64,000 nucleotides of DNA from BRH-c25 sp012519325 (GCA_050950645.1 JBMNHZ010000001.1:62001-126000); one strand, 5' to 3'. Counted from the first letter of the stretch, positions 1 to 9,654 are shown. Notes: a model not told the origin generated them from the letters alone. A program made the numbers and translations.

Positions 1-562
1 CTTTAAGCACTTTACCCTCATAGTCCTTCTCTCTTATTCTTATTGTAACTTCATCAGTACTGTTGTCCATATCGTTCATGCAGGCCACCCCGCCGAATTT
101 TTGATATTTGCCGTTAGGATATATAAAACCGCTGAATTCATAATAACCTTCTGTTCCTGTGTATACTATACCCCAGTCATATTGCTTTCCATTTACATTT
201 AGCTGGTTTTTGTCGGTACTGAACTGACTTGTATAGTTTTTTACATAGTCCTTACCTTCAAGAGGAATCCTGTCTTTTTCTCCAAGGTATATTACTCTGT
301 TGACAGGATCATAATCCACGGCAACTGAAAGGGCGTTGGCTAATGCCCTTACCGGAAGATAATTGCTGCCCTTGTAGCTTATGGGATACATAGGGGAGCC
401 GTCTACATTAATTGGAATAAAATCTTTCCCGTTCAGCTTTATTTTCACTTCATATTCAATTGCTGCAGTGATCTCTTCTCTTACGGCAGCTCCCGCTGCA
501 CCTGCTCCAATCCCTAGTATAAATACCATACATAGGGCAAATACCAATAATCTTTTATTCAT
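1..562 (-). CDS. Secreted stalk-domain protein (partial, 3' end outside window)
   Basis: Reading the minus strand from the ATG at 562-560 gives an open frame of 187 codons running off the left edge. The ATG has an AAGGAGGAG ribosome binding site a few bases upstream. Residues 1-26 form a signal peptide (MNKRLLVFALCMVFILG, then an Ala/Gly-rich cleavage region). Next comes a copper-amine-oxidase-like N-terminal (stalk) domain: PINVDGSPMYPISYKGSNYL followed by PVRALANALSV and the YDPVNRVIYLG turn. The remaining part (EFSGFIYPNGKYQKFGGV, then a TIRIREKDYEGKVL stretch) resembles an NPCBM/NEW2 carbohydrate-binding module. It probably acts outside the cell, anchored in or attached to the wall. The domain calls are from motif recognition; the function is not known. 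Confidence 0.75.
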   Translation of the reverse strand, partial: MNKRLLVFALCMVFILGIGAGAAGAAVREEITAAIEYEVKIKLNGKDFIPINVDGSPMYPISYKGSNYLPVRALANALSVAVDYDPVNRVIYLGEKDRIPLEGKDYVKNYTSQFSTDKNQLNVNGKQYDWGIVYTGTEGYYEFSGFIYPNGKYQKFGGVACMNDMDNSTDEVTIRIREKDYEGKVLK

Positions 563-634
563 TCTTCTCCTCCTTATTCTATGATTTTTGTACACCGCGG
601 GAAAGCAAGAATATGTGCTGGTATGAAAGCATCA

Positions 635-3600
635 TTACTGCATTATGTCTCCCGGGTTCATCTGGCCTGCACCCGGCAGCTGCTGAGCATCATACTGACG
701 GCTTTGGAAGAACTGTCTCATTGTATTAAGTTTAGCCATATTGATCCTGCTCCATATCCTGTTTATCATAAGCTCTGCAACAGGATTATTGATGTGTTCC
801 ATCTTGCGTCCCTTGGCGGGTTCCCCGATATCCTCAGGGTCGTATACTTCTATTGCCTCACCCTCATGGTAAAAGGTTACTTTGCCTTGCCTGACTATTG
901 AGTTAAGCCCTATCATTTTATCAATATCCATAAAATGGTCCTCAGCCGGCTTCGGCTCCTCTGAAGCATAAGTAAAGCTTATCGGTATAAGCTCAGCCTG
1001 AGATATCCAGCTGTCCTCAAGCTGTAACTGCGATGCCCAGTCCTCCGCAGGCTGCAATTGTGATGAAGCATTAACGCCCATTTGAAGCTGCCCTGTTGGT
1101 GAAAATGTAACTGCACCGCTGCTGCTGTAACCGTTCCAGCTCCATTCAGTAGTATAATTCTTTGACAGCACAGAGGTTCCCTTGGCGTCAGGCAATGGAA
1201 CTATACGTTCATTAAATTCTCTGCTCCCTACTGTCACCGGAGGAACCCAGGGCCTGCCGGATATGGGATCATAATGGTAAGAACCGGGGCTATATATACT
1301 ATAGTAAGAATCATAATGTCCCTGAGTATCAACCTTCTTTGTTCCCCGCTGGTTTATTACAAGAAAGTGCTCAATTTCCCTCCTTTGATCAACAGGCCTG
1401 CCGTCTTCATCCGTATACTGCTTCCTGTCAATGGGTTCAACAATCCTTTTACCGGTAAAGCTCACGTCAGGCTTTACCTTATTCCAGGACATTACGCTGA
1501 ACCCGTCGCTTGAAATCATTCCGGACACCAGATGTTCGGGTCTGAAGGGATAGTATATAGTAAATTCTCCTTTTTCGTCACATATTCCGGGGGCATAAAA
1601 TGGCGGCTTTGTGAAATTCGTATTCTCAACCACCGGTTCCACATTCCCTCTGTAAGTGATGTATTCATATTCATCGGAAGGCCATTTTCTAACTTTAGCC
1701 TGACTTACATAGCCCTTGGCCTCATCATTGAAGAAATCGGCATAATCTATAGTTACAAAATTGAAGGGGAAGGTGGTTGTGACATATGCCTCTCCAAGGG
1801 ACTCAAAATTCACCTTGCTTACCCATATCATATCGCCCTTTCTCATATCAAATCCCTTTTGCTTGACATTCGTAAGCACAAAGTTCCCCTTAGAATCGCT
1901 GCTGACAGGAAAAGTCTTCGTATAACCCGCATCTTCTCCTTCCGTTCTTCTAAAGGTTATCTCCAGATTCCCTTTAAAGTCCTTTACACCTTCGGATTCA
2001 CTTGGTCCCGTCCATTTTGCTATATGACCCCATACGCTGTCCCTGTACGCACAGGCTTCATTGAATACAATCCTGTATCCCTTGGTATTGGGCTTCTGCA
2101 TCTGATATAAATAACAAATATCGTTATAAATGTCTATCCGTTTACCAAACAAGGTGGCATAAATATCAACAATAAAGTAGACATCGATATTAATTATAAG
2201 GTCCTGTGCAACGCAATTCATACCAATACCTGCCAAAGCGGCAGCTCCTACACATTCCCATCCAAGCACCTCAAGACCTAATATAACTCCGGCCCTCATA
2301 TCCATATTTATTTCTCCCGCAAGGGAAACATCCACATCCACGCCTTTGTCATAAAACTCGCAAATCGGTTTGGGAGGTGTTGGGAGATATACTACCGTAC
2401 TGCCTTCGACCCCCAGCCTGTTTTTTGCCCATTGTGTCACCGAGGTAACAATCTCAATATCTCCATTAACCCCCACTACCAGGAATATTCCTCCTGTAAT
2501 GCGGGCAACCTTGGCATCCAGGTCAATTCCAAATATTGGTACTATAAGATCCTTCTGCCCCCTTATCTCCGCATTGACTGTCAGATTGAGCTCCTGCCCG
2601 GTATTTACGGCAAAATAATAATCTCCTACGAATTCATACTCCGCATCAACAGTAATGCTGTCTATGCCCAAATATCCGTCAAGGGTTATTTCAACATCAA
2701 AACCATCCTCATCATAGGCGGCAAGAGGAACATCATTAAATCTGAATTCCACCAGAGGGTCAGATAAATGTTTGGGCACATATTCTTCTTTTTCCTTTTC
2801 CCCGCTTAACATACTTGTCAGCATCCTGCCGTTGTATGCTATATATTTTCTTTTTTTCAGCTGTTCCAGCCTTGACTGTTCAAGTTCAAGGTTTGGATGA
2901 AACTCACGTTTTATGGTACATTCCTCAACTCCGTTGGCATAGCCGGAAACATTACCTTTTGTCAATTTTATAGACTGTTTCGCGATCTCAAAATCTTTAA
3001 AAACCTCGTTAAGCTGGGGCCTCTTGATGGAAACAAAGTTGCTTGCAGAAGCGGCACCGGGTTTCCTTAACTTTACTTTTTCTACGGTTTTCATTGCTAC
3101 ACCGTTTACAGTGTCAAAATATACCTTATCCTTTTCATAGCCGGGAATTTGGGATGCAAACAGGCTGTTGTCAACTAATGCGGATTTTTCCAGCTTATCT
3201 ATATTTCTTATACCCGGTACCTGCGTATTTGTACTCAACTCCTCAGGCAGCTTAAGATTTTCAAGCACAATCCCAAGCTTGTTATCTGCAAGCACTACAT
3301 TATCCTGCAATTTATAGTTTACATTGAAGGTAGCCGGAGCCTCCTGAGACTGAATCTTTGGTTTTATGAATATCTCCTCAAGAGGCAAGTTGATTCCGGG
3401 GGCCGTCTGTACCTGCGGCATACTATCGGGAACTGTCTGAATAGGCAGCATATTTTGGGTGGGCACAGGCTCCTTCGAAGTATAGTCCTCGGAGGAATCC
3501 GGCTTATCCGATGAGGCTGGTGCTTTTATCGGTTGTTTGGGCGTTAACGCCTTTGTGTCCTCTGATTTTGTTCCTGGCTTTAATGACAGGTTCTGAGCTG

Positions 3601-3682
3601 CGTAGATAGGCTGTATTTGCGCAAATATCATAATAAAGCACAGAACAAAGGCGATAAATCTTCTGCTTTGTTCTCTCTTCAT
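635..3682 (-). CDS. Large secreted protein of unknown function (1015 aa)
   Basis: The start is well placed, with AAGGAGG seven bases before the ATG. Residues 1-28 are a signal peptide (MKREQSRR, then FIAFVLCFIMIFAQ, then an Ala-x-Ala site). A Pro/Ser/Thr/Lys-rich linker of about 80 residues follows. The central part, about residues 330-540, alternates short beta-type stretches with small hydrophobic segments (GVILGLEVLGWECVGAAALA) and contains several cysteines. Around residue 590 there is a repeat-like beta region resembling carboxypeptidase-regulatory or Ig-like folds (FKGNLEITFRRTEG). I do not recognise a family. It is alone in its direction of reading before the stalk-domain gene 72 bases downstream, and the two may be co-transcribed. 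Both are predicted to be exported, so a joint cell-surface role is possible but is inference only. Confidence 0.75.
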   Translation of the reverse strand: MKREQSRRFIAFVLCFIMIFAQIQPIYAAQNLSLKPGTKSEDTKALTPKQPIKAPASSDKPDSSEDYTSKEPVPTQNMLPIQTVPDSMPQVQTAPGINLPLEEIFIKPKIQSQEAPATFNVNYKLQDNVVLADNKLGIVLENLKLPEELSTNTQVPGIRNIDKLEKSALVDNSLFASQIPGYEKDKVYFDTVNGVAMKTVEKVKLRKPGAASASNFVSIKRPQLNEVFKDFEIAKQSIKLTKGNVSGYANGVEECTIKREFHPNLELEQSRLEQLKKRKYIAYNGRMLTSMLSGEKEKEEYVPKHLSDPLVEFRFNDVPLAAYDEDGFDVEITLDGYLGIDSITVDAEYEFVGDYYFAVNTGQELNLTVNAEIRGQKDLIVPIFGIDLDAKVARITGGIFLVVGVNGDIEIVTSVTQWAKNRLGVEGSTVVYLPTPPKPICEFYDKGVDVDVSLAGEINMDMRAGVILGLEVLGWECVGAAALAGIGMNCVAQDLIINIDVYFIVDIYATLFGKRIDIYNDICYLYQMQKPNTKGYRIVFNEACAYRDSVWGHIAKWTGPSESEGVKDFKGNLEITFRRTEGEDAGYTKTFPVSSDSKGNFVLTNVKQKGFDMRKGDMIWVSKVNFESLGEAYVTTTFPFNFVTIDYADFFNDEAKGYVSQAKVRKWPSDEYEYITYRGNVEPVVENTNFTKPPFYAPGICDEKGEFTIYYPFRPEHLVSGMISSDGFSVMSWNKVKPDVSFTGKRIVEPIDRKQYTDEDGRPVDQRREIEHFLVINQRGTKKVDTQGHYDSYYSIYSPGSYHYDPISGRPWVPPVTVGSREFNERIVPLPDAKGTSVLSKNYTTEWSWNGYSSSGAVTFSPTGQLQMGVNASSQLQPAEDWASQLQLEDSWISQAELIPISFTYASEEPKPAEDHFMDIDKMIGLNSIVRQGKVTFYHEGEAIEVYDPEDIGEPAKGRKMEHINNPVAELMINRIWSRINMAKLNTMRQFFQSRQYDAQQLPGAGQMNPGDIMQ

Positions 3683-3754
3683 TACAGAACCTCCTTATAT
3701 ATTGATATCCTAATAATATCATTTTATGGTAAAATATGCTACTTGGAAAATTGC

Positions 3755-3808
3755 ATAAAAAAAGGATGTTGCAATACCATAAAACTAGTATTTAACAATA
3801 TCCTTTTA
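3755..3808 (-). terminator. Rho-independent terminator after typA
   Basis: Read on the minus strand, a 12-bp stem with one mismatch (AAAAGGATATTG paired with CAACATCCTTTT) is followed by a run of T residues. It lies just past the typA stop codon. Confidence 0.75.
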
Positions 3809-3836
3809 CTTCGGGTTTCGGGGTTGCGAGGTATGC

Positions 3837-5669
3837 CTACTGTAAAAATTTATTTCTTGCCTTTGCCCGGAGGCTGCTGTCCAATATCTTCTTTCTAAGT
3901 CTTATTGACTCAGGAGTTACTTCTACAAGCTCATCTGCCGTAATAAATTCCAGGCATTCCTCAAGGCTCATCTGCTTATAAGGAGTCAGCCTCAATGCCT
4001 CATCCGACCCCGCAGCTCTCATATTTGTCACATGCTTTTTCTTGCAGACATTTACTTCTATATCGTCGGATTTTGCGTTTTCCCCAACAATCATTCCTTC
4101 ATACACCTGTACCCCTGGGCCAATAAACAAGCAGCCCCTCTCCTGAGCATTGTAAAGTCCGTAAGTCGTAGTCTCGCCGCTTTCAAAGGCAACAAGAGAG
4201 CCCCGGGTTCTTTCGGGAATTTCACCCTTGTATTCCTCGTAGCCATGGAAAATATGGTGCATAGTGCCGTTACCCTTTGTATCGGTCATGAACTGTGACC
4301 TGTATCCTAATAACCCTCTTGCAGGTATTTTGAACTCAAGGCGCAAATATCCGTCGCTGCTGTTGCTCATATTCATCATTTCTGCTTTTCTGAGACCTAA
4401 TTTTTCCATAACAACTCCCATGAATTCCTCGGGAATTTCAATTATAAGATGCTCTATGGGCTCGCAGATAACACCGTTTATATTCTTCATAATGACTTTA
4501 GGCTTTGATACCTGAAACTCATAACCCTGTCTCCTCATTGTTTCAATCAGTATTGAAAGGTGCAATTCTCCTCTTCCTGAAACCTCAAAGGCGTCGGGAG
4601 AATCTGTTTCCGTAAGCTTCATTGCCACATTCGTTTCCAATTCCTTGAATAATCTTGCTCTTAAATGCCTTGAAGTGACATAATTTCCTTCACGACCTGC
4701 AAAATGGCTGTCATTTACACTGAAGGTCATGGAAATTGTTGGCTCATCAATGTTGACGAAGGGTATTGCTTCAGGATTTTGAATATCGCATATGGTTTCT
4801 CCGATATTAATATCTTCTATGCCTGAAACGGCAATTATATCTCCAAGAAATGCCTCCTGGACCTCTATCCTCTTGAGTCCCATGAAGCTGTAAATTCTGT
4901 TCAGCTTGACACTCTGCAGGGTTCCGTCCCTCTTGCAGATGGCAGCACTCATGCCCGAAGCTGCTCTTCCCCTTTCAATTCTTCCTATGGCAATCCTGCC
5001 GACGTATTCATCATATTCAATAGCAGTGACAAGCATCTGAAAAGGGCCTTCCACATCTCCACTGGGAGGTTCCACATAGGATATTATCGTATCAAAAATA
5101 GGCCTTAAATCGCAAGACTCAACCTTCATATCCATTTTTGCCACTCCTTGTTTTGCAGACACATATACAATTGGAAATTCCAGCTGCTGGTCATCTGCAC
5201 CAAGCTCTATGAACAAGTCTATTATTTCATCAATCACTTCTTCAATTCTCGAATCCGGCCTGTCAATTTTATTTATAACTACAATGGGCTTTAATTTTAA
5301 TTCCAAAGCCTTTTTCAGGACGAAACGCGTCTGCGGCATCGGCCCCTCTGCAGCATCTACAATCAGAAGCACGCTGTTTACCATCTTCAGAACCCGTTCC
5401 ACTTCACCGCCAAAATCCGCATGCCCTGGAGTATCAACTATGTTTATCTTAATATTGTTATATATTACCGCAGTGTTTTTTGCGAGTATGGTTATACCTC
5501 GCTCTCTTTCAAGATCATTTGAATCCATGACTCTTTCCAATACTTTTTCATTTGCCCTGAAGGTACCGCTCTGTCTTAAAAGTCCGTCCACCAAGGTAGT
5601 CTTGCCATGATCCACATGAGCTATTATTGCTACATTTCTAATATCTTCTCTTATTGATTTTTTCATCAT
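3837..5669 (-). CDS. typA: Ribosome-associated translational GTPase TypA/BipA
   Basis: TypA is a ribosome-binding GTPase related to EF-G that assists ribosome assembly and stress adaptation. The G1 loop is AHVDHGKTT near residue 20, with DTPGHADF (G3) and NKIDRPD (G4) in order, then EF-G-like beta-barrel and C-terminal domains (SGRGELHLSILIETMRRQGY is typical). With the start at the ATG at 5669, six bases after GGAG, the protein is 610 residues, the normal family length. The longer reading from 5693 would overlap the upstream lipid kinase and has no ribosome binding site. The gene is followed by a clear terminator, so it probably ends a transcript shared with the kinase and RNase J. Confidence 0.97.
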   Translation of the reverse strand: MMKKSIREDIRNVAIIAHVDHGKTTLVDGLLRQSGTFRANEKVLERVMDSNDLERERGITILAKNTAVIYNNIKINIVDTPGHADFGGEVERVLKMVNSVLLIVDAAEGPMPQTRFVLKKALELKLKPIVVINKIDRPDSRIEEVIDEIIDLFIELGADDQQLEFPIVYVSAKQGVAKMDMKVESCDLRPIFDTIISYVEPPSGDVEGPFQMLVTAIEYDEYVGRIAIGRIERGRAASGMSAAICKRDGTLQSVKLNRIYSFMGLKRIEVQEAFLGDIIAVSGIEDINIGETICDIQNPEAIPFVNIDEPTISMTFSVNDSHFAGREGNYVTSRHLRARLFKELETNVAMKLTETDSPDAFEVSGRGELHLSILIETMRRQGYEFQVSKPKVIMKNINGVICEPIEHLIIEIPEEFMGVVMEKLGLRKAEMMNMSNSSDGYLRLEFKIPARGLLGYRSQFMTDTKGNGTMHHIFHGYEEYKGEIPERTRGSLVAFESGETTTYGLYNAQERGCLFIGPGVQVYEGMIVGENAKSDDIEVNVCKKKHVTNMRAAGSDEALRLTPYKQMSLEECLEFITADELVEVTPESIRLRKKILDSSLRAKARNKFLQ

Positions 5670-5689
5670 ATCTACTCCAGTATTTATTA

Positions 5690-6634
5690 TCAAGTAAGGA
5701 TTTTCATAGCCTTCGGAATAAGTTCAAACATAGCATCAGCTCTGCCGGGGATTTCCCCATCCACTTCAATAAGGCCCCTGCCGCTGCTTGTTACCTTAAC
5801 CCTGCTTCCTCTGTAATACTTAAGCTTTGGATGGCTCATATGCTTTCCTTTATATATCAGAGGAAAGCTCTTGATAATATCAGGCTTGCTTAAATTTCCC
5901 AGGATAATTATATCAAAAACCCCATCATCCGGCATGGCATCGGGGGCCACCATCATTCCGCCGCCAAAGTATTTTCCGTTTGCAACGACTACACTGCTAA
6001 TAATCTCATTTAAAATGATTTTATCATCTATTATCACTTCAAAGTTCTTATTCTCATACATAAAAACAGTGCTTATCGTTCCGAGCATGAAGGACAAAAA
6101 ACCTGAAAACCTCTTTGAATGTTTGTTTACCCTGTCTGCAGTCTCTGCGCCTATGCCGATGTCCGCAACATTAAGAAAATATCTTACGGATTTATTCCCT
6201 TCCGCATCGAAAAAGCTCAAACGTCCAACATCTATTTGCCTTTCCCGGTTTCTTTGCAGAATTGCCAGAAAATCTTCTATACCTTTATTTATTCCGAGTG
6301 TTTTAATAAAGTCGCAGCCTGTTCCTCTTGAAAATACAACAAGCCTGGAATTCTCGTCAATGAGACTGCCCTTCTCAAAAAAGCCGTTGGCTACTTCATT
6401 CATTGTACCATCCCCACCGACGGATACAATTGTCTTATATCCCATCTTTAATGCCTGCCTTGAAAGCTCAGATGCATGTCCAGGGTATTCGGTCATTACA
6501 GCCTCAAATTCAAAGCCTGCATCCGATAAAGCCTTTTTATATGCAGGCCATTCCCTGGCTGTAGCTTTATTTGCCGAAGCAGGATTTACTATTATATACA
6601 TATTACTTATAACATCTGTATTCATTTTTTCCAT
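5690..6634 (-). CDS. Diacylglycerol kinase family lipid kinase (YegS/DgkB type)
   Basis: The 314-residue protein has the two marks of the DAGK catalytic family: an early beta-strand with NPASANK near residue 17 and the nucleotide-binding loop SVGGDGTMNEVANG near residue 73. The C-terminal half holds the DDGVFDIIILG motif typical of DgkB/YegS enzymes. These soluble kinases phosphorylate diacylglycerol or related lipids at the membrane to recycle them to phosphatidic acid. The gene is 9 bases downstream of RNase J and 20 bases upstream of typA, so the three probably form one transcript. The exact lipid substrate cannot be told from sequence. Confidence 0.88.
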   Translation of the reverse strand: MEKMNTDVISNMYIIVNPASANKATAREWPAYKKALSDAGFEFEAVMTEYPGHASELSRQALKMGYKTIVSVGGDGTMNEVANGFFEKGSLIDENSRLVVFSRGTGCDFIKTLGINKGIEDFLAILQRNRERQIDVGRLSFFDAEGNKSVRYFLNVADIGIGAETADRVNKHSKRFSGFLSFMLGTISTVFMYENKNFEVIIDDKIILNEIISSVVVANGKYFGGGMMVAPDAMPDDGVFDIIILGNLSKPDIIKSFPLIYKGKHMSHPKLKYYRGSRVKVTSSGRGLIEVDGEIPGRADAMFELIPKAMKILT

Positions 6635-6643
6635 AGCATTACC

Positions 6644-8311
6644 CTATATTTCCATAATAATCGGAAGAATCATTGGATTTCTCTTGGTCCTTTCATATAT
6701 GAACTCCCTTAGGCTCTCCCTTACTTCAGACTTAATGGTTCCCCATTCTGTTATCTGCTTTTCTTCACATTTTGTCAGGGCATCCTTAATTATTCCTCTT
6801 GCCTCTTCCATAAGGTCTTCAGACTCCCGGACATATACAAATCCTCTGGATATTATGTCAGGTCCCGCCACTACCTGTCCTGTCTCCTTGCTTATTGTAA
6901 CTACCACCACTATCAGTCCGTCCTGAGAAAGATGCTTCCTGTCCCTTAATACTATGTTCCCCACATCTCCTACTCCAAGTCCGTCTACAAGTACCTTCCC
7001 CGCAACAACGGTTCCCGCTGTCCGCCCGGTATCCTTTGTAAACTCTAATACTGTCCCGATATCAGCTATAAATATATTGTTCTTATCTACACCCATTTTT
7101 TCCGCCAACTGGGCATGTTGTTTCAGATGCCTGTACTCGCCGTGGACAGGTACAAAATACTTTGGTTTTACCAAAGCTTGAAGGAGCTTCAGTTCTTCCT
7201 GATATGCATGACCGGAAACATGAATGTCAACCATTGATTCATATATAACATCGGCGCCTTTTTTAAAGAGCTGATTTATAACTCTTGATACAAGCTTTTC
7301 ATTCCCCGGTATAGGATTTGCTGAAATAACAACCCTGTCTCCGGGTATTATAGTTACCTTCCGATGTTCTGCAGTAGACATCCTGGCTAATGCCGACAGA
7401 GGCTCACCTTGGCTTCCTGTAGTAAGTATCATTATCCTGTCATTCGGATACCTATCTATATGTTCAACCTCAATCACAACTCCCTCAGGAATATTTATAT
7501 AACCCAGCTCAGTAGCGACTCCTATTACATTTACCATGCTCCTGCCGACAATTGCCACCTTTCTGTTGAACATTACAGCTGCATTAATTGCCTGTTGTAT
7601 CCTGTGAATGTTTGAAGCAAAGGTAGCAAGTATTACCCGTCCGCTTGCATTTCTGAAAAGCTCTATGAAGGTCTCTCCCACAGTGCTTTCGGACATTGTA
7701 TATCCCGGTCGCTCGACATTTGTGCTGTCAGCCATAAGAACCAGCACTCCCTGCTTCCCAAGCTCTGCAAATCTATGCAAATCAATCAGCTCGCCATCTA
7801 TCGGCTGAAAGTCTATTTTGAAATCTCCTGAGTGAACTATAATACCAATTGGTGTATGAATAGCTATAGCAACTGAATCGGCTATGCTGTGGCTGGTTTT
7901 TATAAACTCTATCTCCAGCTCTCCAATTCTTATTGTATCCTTTGGTTTAATTGTTACCATTTCCACCAATGGAACAAGTCCGAACTCCTTAAGCTTATTC
8001 TCCACTAAACCTAAGGTCAGCTTTGTACCATATACCGGAACATTTATCTGAGGAAGTACATATGGTAATGCACCTATATGATCCTCATGACCGTGAGTAA
8101 GAAGTACAGCCTTGACTTTTTCCTTATTTTTCACCAGATATGTAACATCCGGTATTACCAAATCAATCCCCAGCATTTCCTCGTCCGGAAATATTAGTCC
8201 ACAGTCAATTACAACTATGGTATCCTTGTACTCGATGGCTGTCATGTTTTTTCCGATCTCATTCAGCCCCCCGAGCGGTATTAGTTTTAATTTTGCCTTC
8301 CCTTTTGACAC
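6644..8311 (-). CDS. rnj: Ribonuclease J
   Basis: RNase J is a metallo-beta-lactamase/beta-CASP enzyme with 5'-3' exonuclease and endonuclease activity, central to mRNA decay and rRNA maturation in Firmicutes. The zinc site HGHEDH (near residue 75), SGDFKID and the ADSTNVERPG block are all present, as are the beta-CASP TTGSQGEP motif and the C-terminal PVHGEYRH. The length of 555 residues is normal. Translation starts at a GTG (8311) with only a weak upstream ribosome binding site. It lies upstream of the lipid kinase and typA, and downstream of the fur-type gene after a 370-base gap with a terminator. One copy is seen here; a paralogue elsewhere cannot be excluded. Confidence 0.95.
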   Translation of the reverse strand: MSKGKAKLKLIPLGGLNEIGKNMTAIEYKDTIVVIDCGLIFPDEEMLGIDLVIPDVTYLVKNKEKVKAVLLTHGHEDHIGALPYVLPQINVPVYGTKLTLGLVENKLKEFGLVPLVEMVTIKPKDTIRIGELEIEFIKTSHSIADSVAIAIHTPIGIIVHSGDFKIDFQPIDGELIDLHRFAELGKQGVLVLMADSTNVERPGYTMSESTVGETFIELFRNASGRVILATFASNIHRIQQAINAAVMFNRKVAIVGRSMVNVIGVATELGYINIPEGVVIEVEHIDRYPNDRIMILTTGSQGEPLSALARMSTAEHRKVTIIPGDRVVISANPIPGNEKLVSRVINQLFKKGADVIYESMVDIHVSGHAYQEELKLLQALVKPKYFVPVHGEYRHLKQHAQLAEKMGVDKNNIFIADIGTVLEFTKDTGRTAGTVVAGKVLVDGLGVGDVGNIVLRDRKHLSQDGLIVVVVTISKETGQVVAGPDIISRGFVYVRESEDLMEEARGIIKDALTKCEEKQITEWGTIKSEVRESLREFIYERTKRNPMILPIIMEI

Positions 8312-8648
8312 TTTCTATATCAGCCCTTTCAATTTTTTCCGATCTATATATTTTGTGAAAAACACTTACTATTACAAAACCAGGTGAAACTTCTATTTCA
8401 CTCCATTTAATTCTAATATAATATTTTTGGTATGAAACATATAAATCAATATAACAATTATACTTTAATTTTGTTTTTCTGAAAAGTAATTTCCTACCTG
8501 AAGCCTGAGCCCTCACCTCTTTGCCTCAGGCAAAGTCTTTAAACCCCGTATGCTTATTATTTTATTATAATCAAAAACACGCTAATTACTCTGCATTGCT
8601 TTCCATGGACCGGCACTTTGCAGGAAAATCGCGCTTTTCTCTAAAATT
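8312..8648. other. Intergenic region upstream of RNase J
   Basis: This stretch of about 340 bases holds no convincing gene. A short open frame on the minus strand overlaps the rnj start and has no family resemblance. A perfect hairpin, CTTTGCC-TCA-GGCAAAG, lies at 8519-8535 and has no T tail on the minus strand. The region probably contains the rnj promoter and a long 5' leader, but no clear -35/-10 pair could be chosen. Confidence 0.4.
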
Positions 8649-8680
8649 AAAATGGTATTGCATTTGCTATGCAATACCGT
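8649..8680 (-). terminator. Rho-independent terminator after the fur-type gene
   Basis: A perfect 10-bp stem, GGTATTGCAT with ATGCAATACC and a 5-base loop, is followed on the minus strand by ATTTTAATTTTA. It starts just past the stop codon of the Fur-family gene. The stem shares the GGTATTGC word with the terminators after typA and alaS. Confidence 0.75.
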
Positions 8681-8683
8681 AAG

Positions 8684-9121
8684 TCACTTCCTACAGTTTT
8701 CACAGTATCCGAAAAACTTAACGTCATGATTGCTTATTTCAAAATTGTATTTCTTTTCTATATCCAACTCCAATTGCTCCAGCAAATCCTCCTCCACCTC
8801 TATTACCTTGTTGCATCCGATACATATCAGATGATGATGCTGATGGAACTCATTAAGGTGATTAATCTCATATCTGCTTCTAACTTCATCAAAATTATGC
8901 TTATATACAAAACCTACCTCTTCAAACATCTGCATTGTCCTGTATACAGTTGCCAAGCCTATGTCCGGGCACTTCATTTTGACCAGATCGTATATTTCTT
9001 CCACACTCAAGTGTCTGCCCTCAGCATCCAATATAACGTCGAGTATGGCTCTTCTTTGAGGAGTCAGTTTATAGCCCTTTTCCTTCAACTCTTCTTTTAA
9101 GTACTCAAACTCTCTTATCAA
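8684..9121 (-). CDS. Fur-family metal- or peroxide-responsive repressor
   Basis: This is a 145-residue DNA-binding repressor of the Fur/PerR/Zur family. The winged-helix part contains KLTPQRRAILDVI and the recognition helix GLATVYRTMQMFEE. The dimerisation part contains HQHHHLICIGCNKVIEVEE and ends with YCENCRK, so both CxxC pairs of the structural zinc site are present. Whether it senses iron, zinc or peroxide cannot be decided safely. The longest reading begins at a TTG at 9130 that abuts the ribosome binding site; the TTG at 9121, nine bases after AAGGAAG, is better placed. It has its own promoter upstream and a terminator downstream. Confidence 0.93.
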   Translation of the reverse strand: MIREFEYLKEELKEKGYKLTPQRRAILDVILDAEGRHLSVEEIYDLVKMKCPDIGLATVYRTMQMFEEVGFVYKHNFDEVRSRYEINHLNEFHQHHHLICIGCNKVIEVEEDLLEQLELDIEKKYNFEISNHDVKFFGYCENCRK

Positions 9122-9194
9122 AGATTTCAACTTCCTTTTTATTTCGTTTAATAAAGCGTATTATTGGCACCTTGTCCAATATTCCCTCCATTTT

Positions 9195-9224
9195 ATGTTA
9201 TTATTTATTCCGTATAATTGTCAA
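9195..9224 (-). promoter_or_regulatory. Sigma-A type promoter of the fur-type gene
   Basis: On the minus strand TTGACA (9224-9219) is separated by 18 bases from TAACAT (9200-9195), about 65 bases before the start codon. Both hexamers are close to the housekeeping consensus. Confidence 0.6.
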
Positions 9225-9264
9225 CTTTTTGTTTTTAGCTTTAAACAGTTCTGCCGCACATGAT

Positions 9265-9293
9265 AAAAAGAAGCCTTAAGGCCTCCTTTATTT
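9265..9293 (-). terminator. Rho-independent terminator after the DUF1292 gene
   Basis: On the minus strand GGAGGCC-TTAA-GGCTTC forms a short GC stem followed by TTTTTAT. It sits immediately after the DUF1292 stop codon. Confidence 0.7.
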
Positions 9294-9299
9294 TTACTG

Positions 9300-9581
9300 C
9301 TAATTTGATTCTTCCCTGACTAATTCCTCATACGCTTCAATTACAGTATTGAGCTCTTCTTCATCATCTATTCCTATGAGTATATCTTCTCCGTTTTCAT
9401 CCTGTTCGATTCTCAAGACATATGCCTCATCTACTTCCTCAGCGTCAGGATCTCTTGTGTCATCTCTCGGCAGCAGTATGGCATATTCATTTTCGTCCAC
9501 TTCCAGAGTAGCGACTACTTCAAACTCAGTTTCATTATCGTTTTCATCATAAAGAAGTATTATATCCATTTCCTCACTCAT
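9300..9581 (-). CDS. DUF1292 (YrzB-like) acidic protein
   Basis: This small, very acidic protein (93 residues) of the DUF1292/UPF0473 family is usually encoded next to ruvX and ireB in Firmicutes. The sequence shows the family pattern of a strand with ILLYDENDNETEFEVVATLE and then NEYAILLPRD, followed by a long acidic C-terminal half. The start at 9581 (MSEEMD) has GAGGTG nine bases upstream. Its role is unknown in the family. Placement between ruvX and the fur-type gene agrees with the usual order. Confidence 0.88.
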   Translation of the reverse strand: MSEEMDIILLYDENDNETEFEVVATLEVDENEYAILLPRDDTRDPDAEEVDEAYVLRIEQDENGEDILIGIDDEEELNTVIEAYEELVREESN

Positions 9582-9654
9582 TATAAAAATCACCTCAAAT
9601 CTTTCTAGTAAAACTATTTTATCCTACTGGCAATATTGTGTCAACTTTAACGCT

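Noticed and set aside
5871..6926. Long plus-strand open frame (351 codons) over the lipid kinase and RNase J
   Set aside because: It lies antisense to two well-supported genes, its translation is Ser/Pro/Ile-rich as expected for a shadow frame, and it has no family match.
8259..8516. Minus-strand open frame of 85 codons upstream of RNase J
   Set aside because: It overlaps the rnj start in another frame, has no good ribosome binding site and resembles no protein family.
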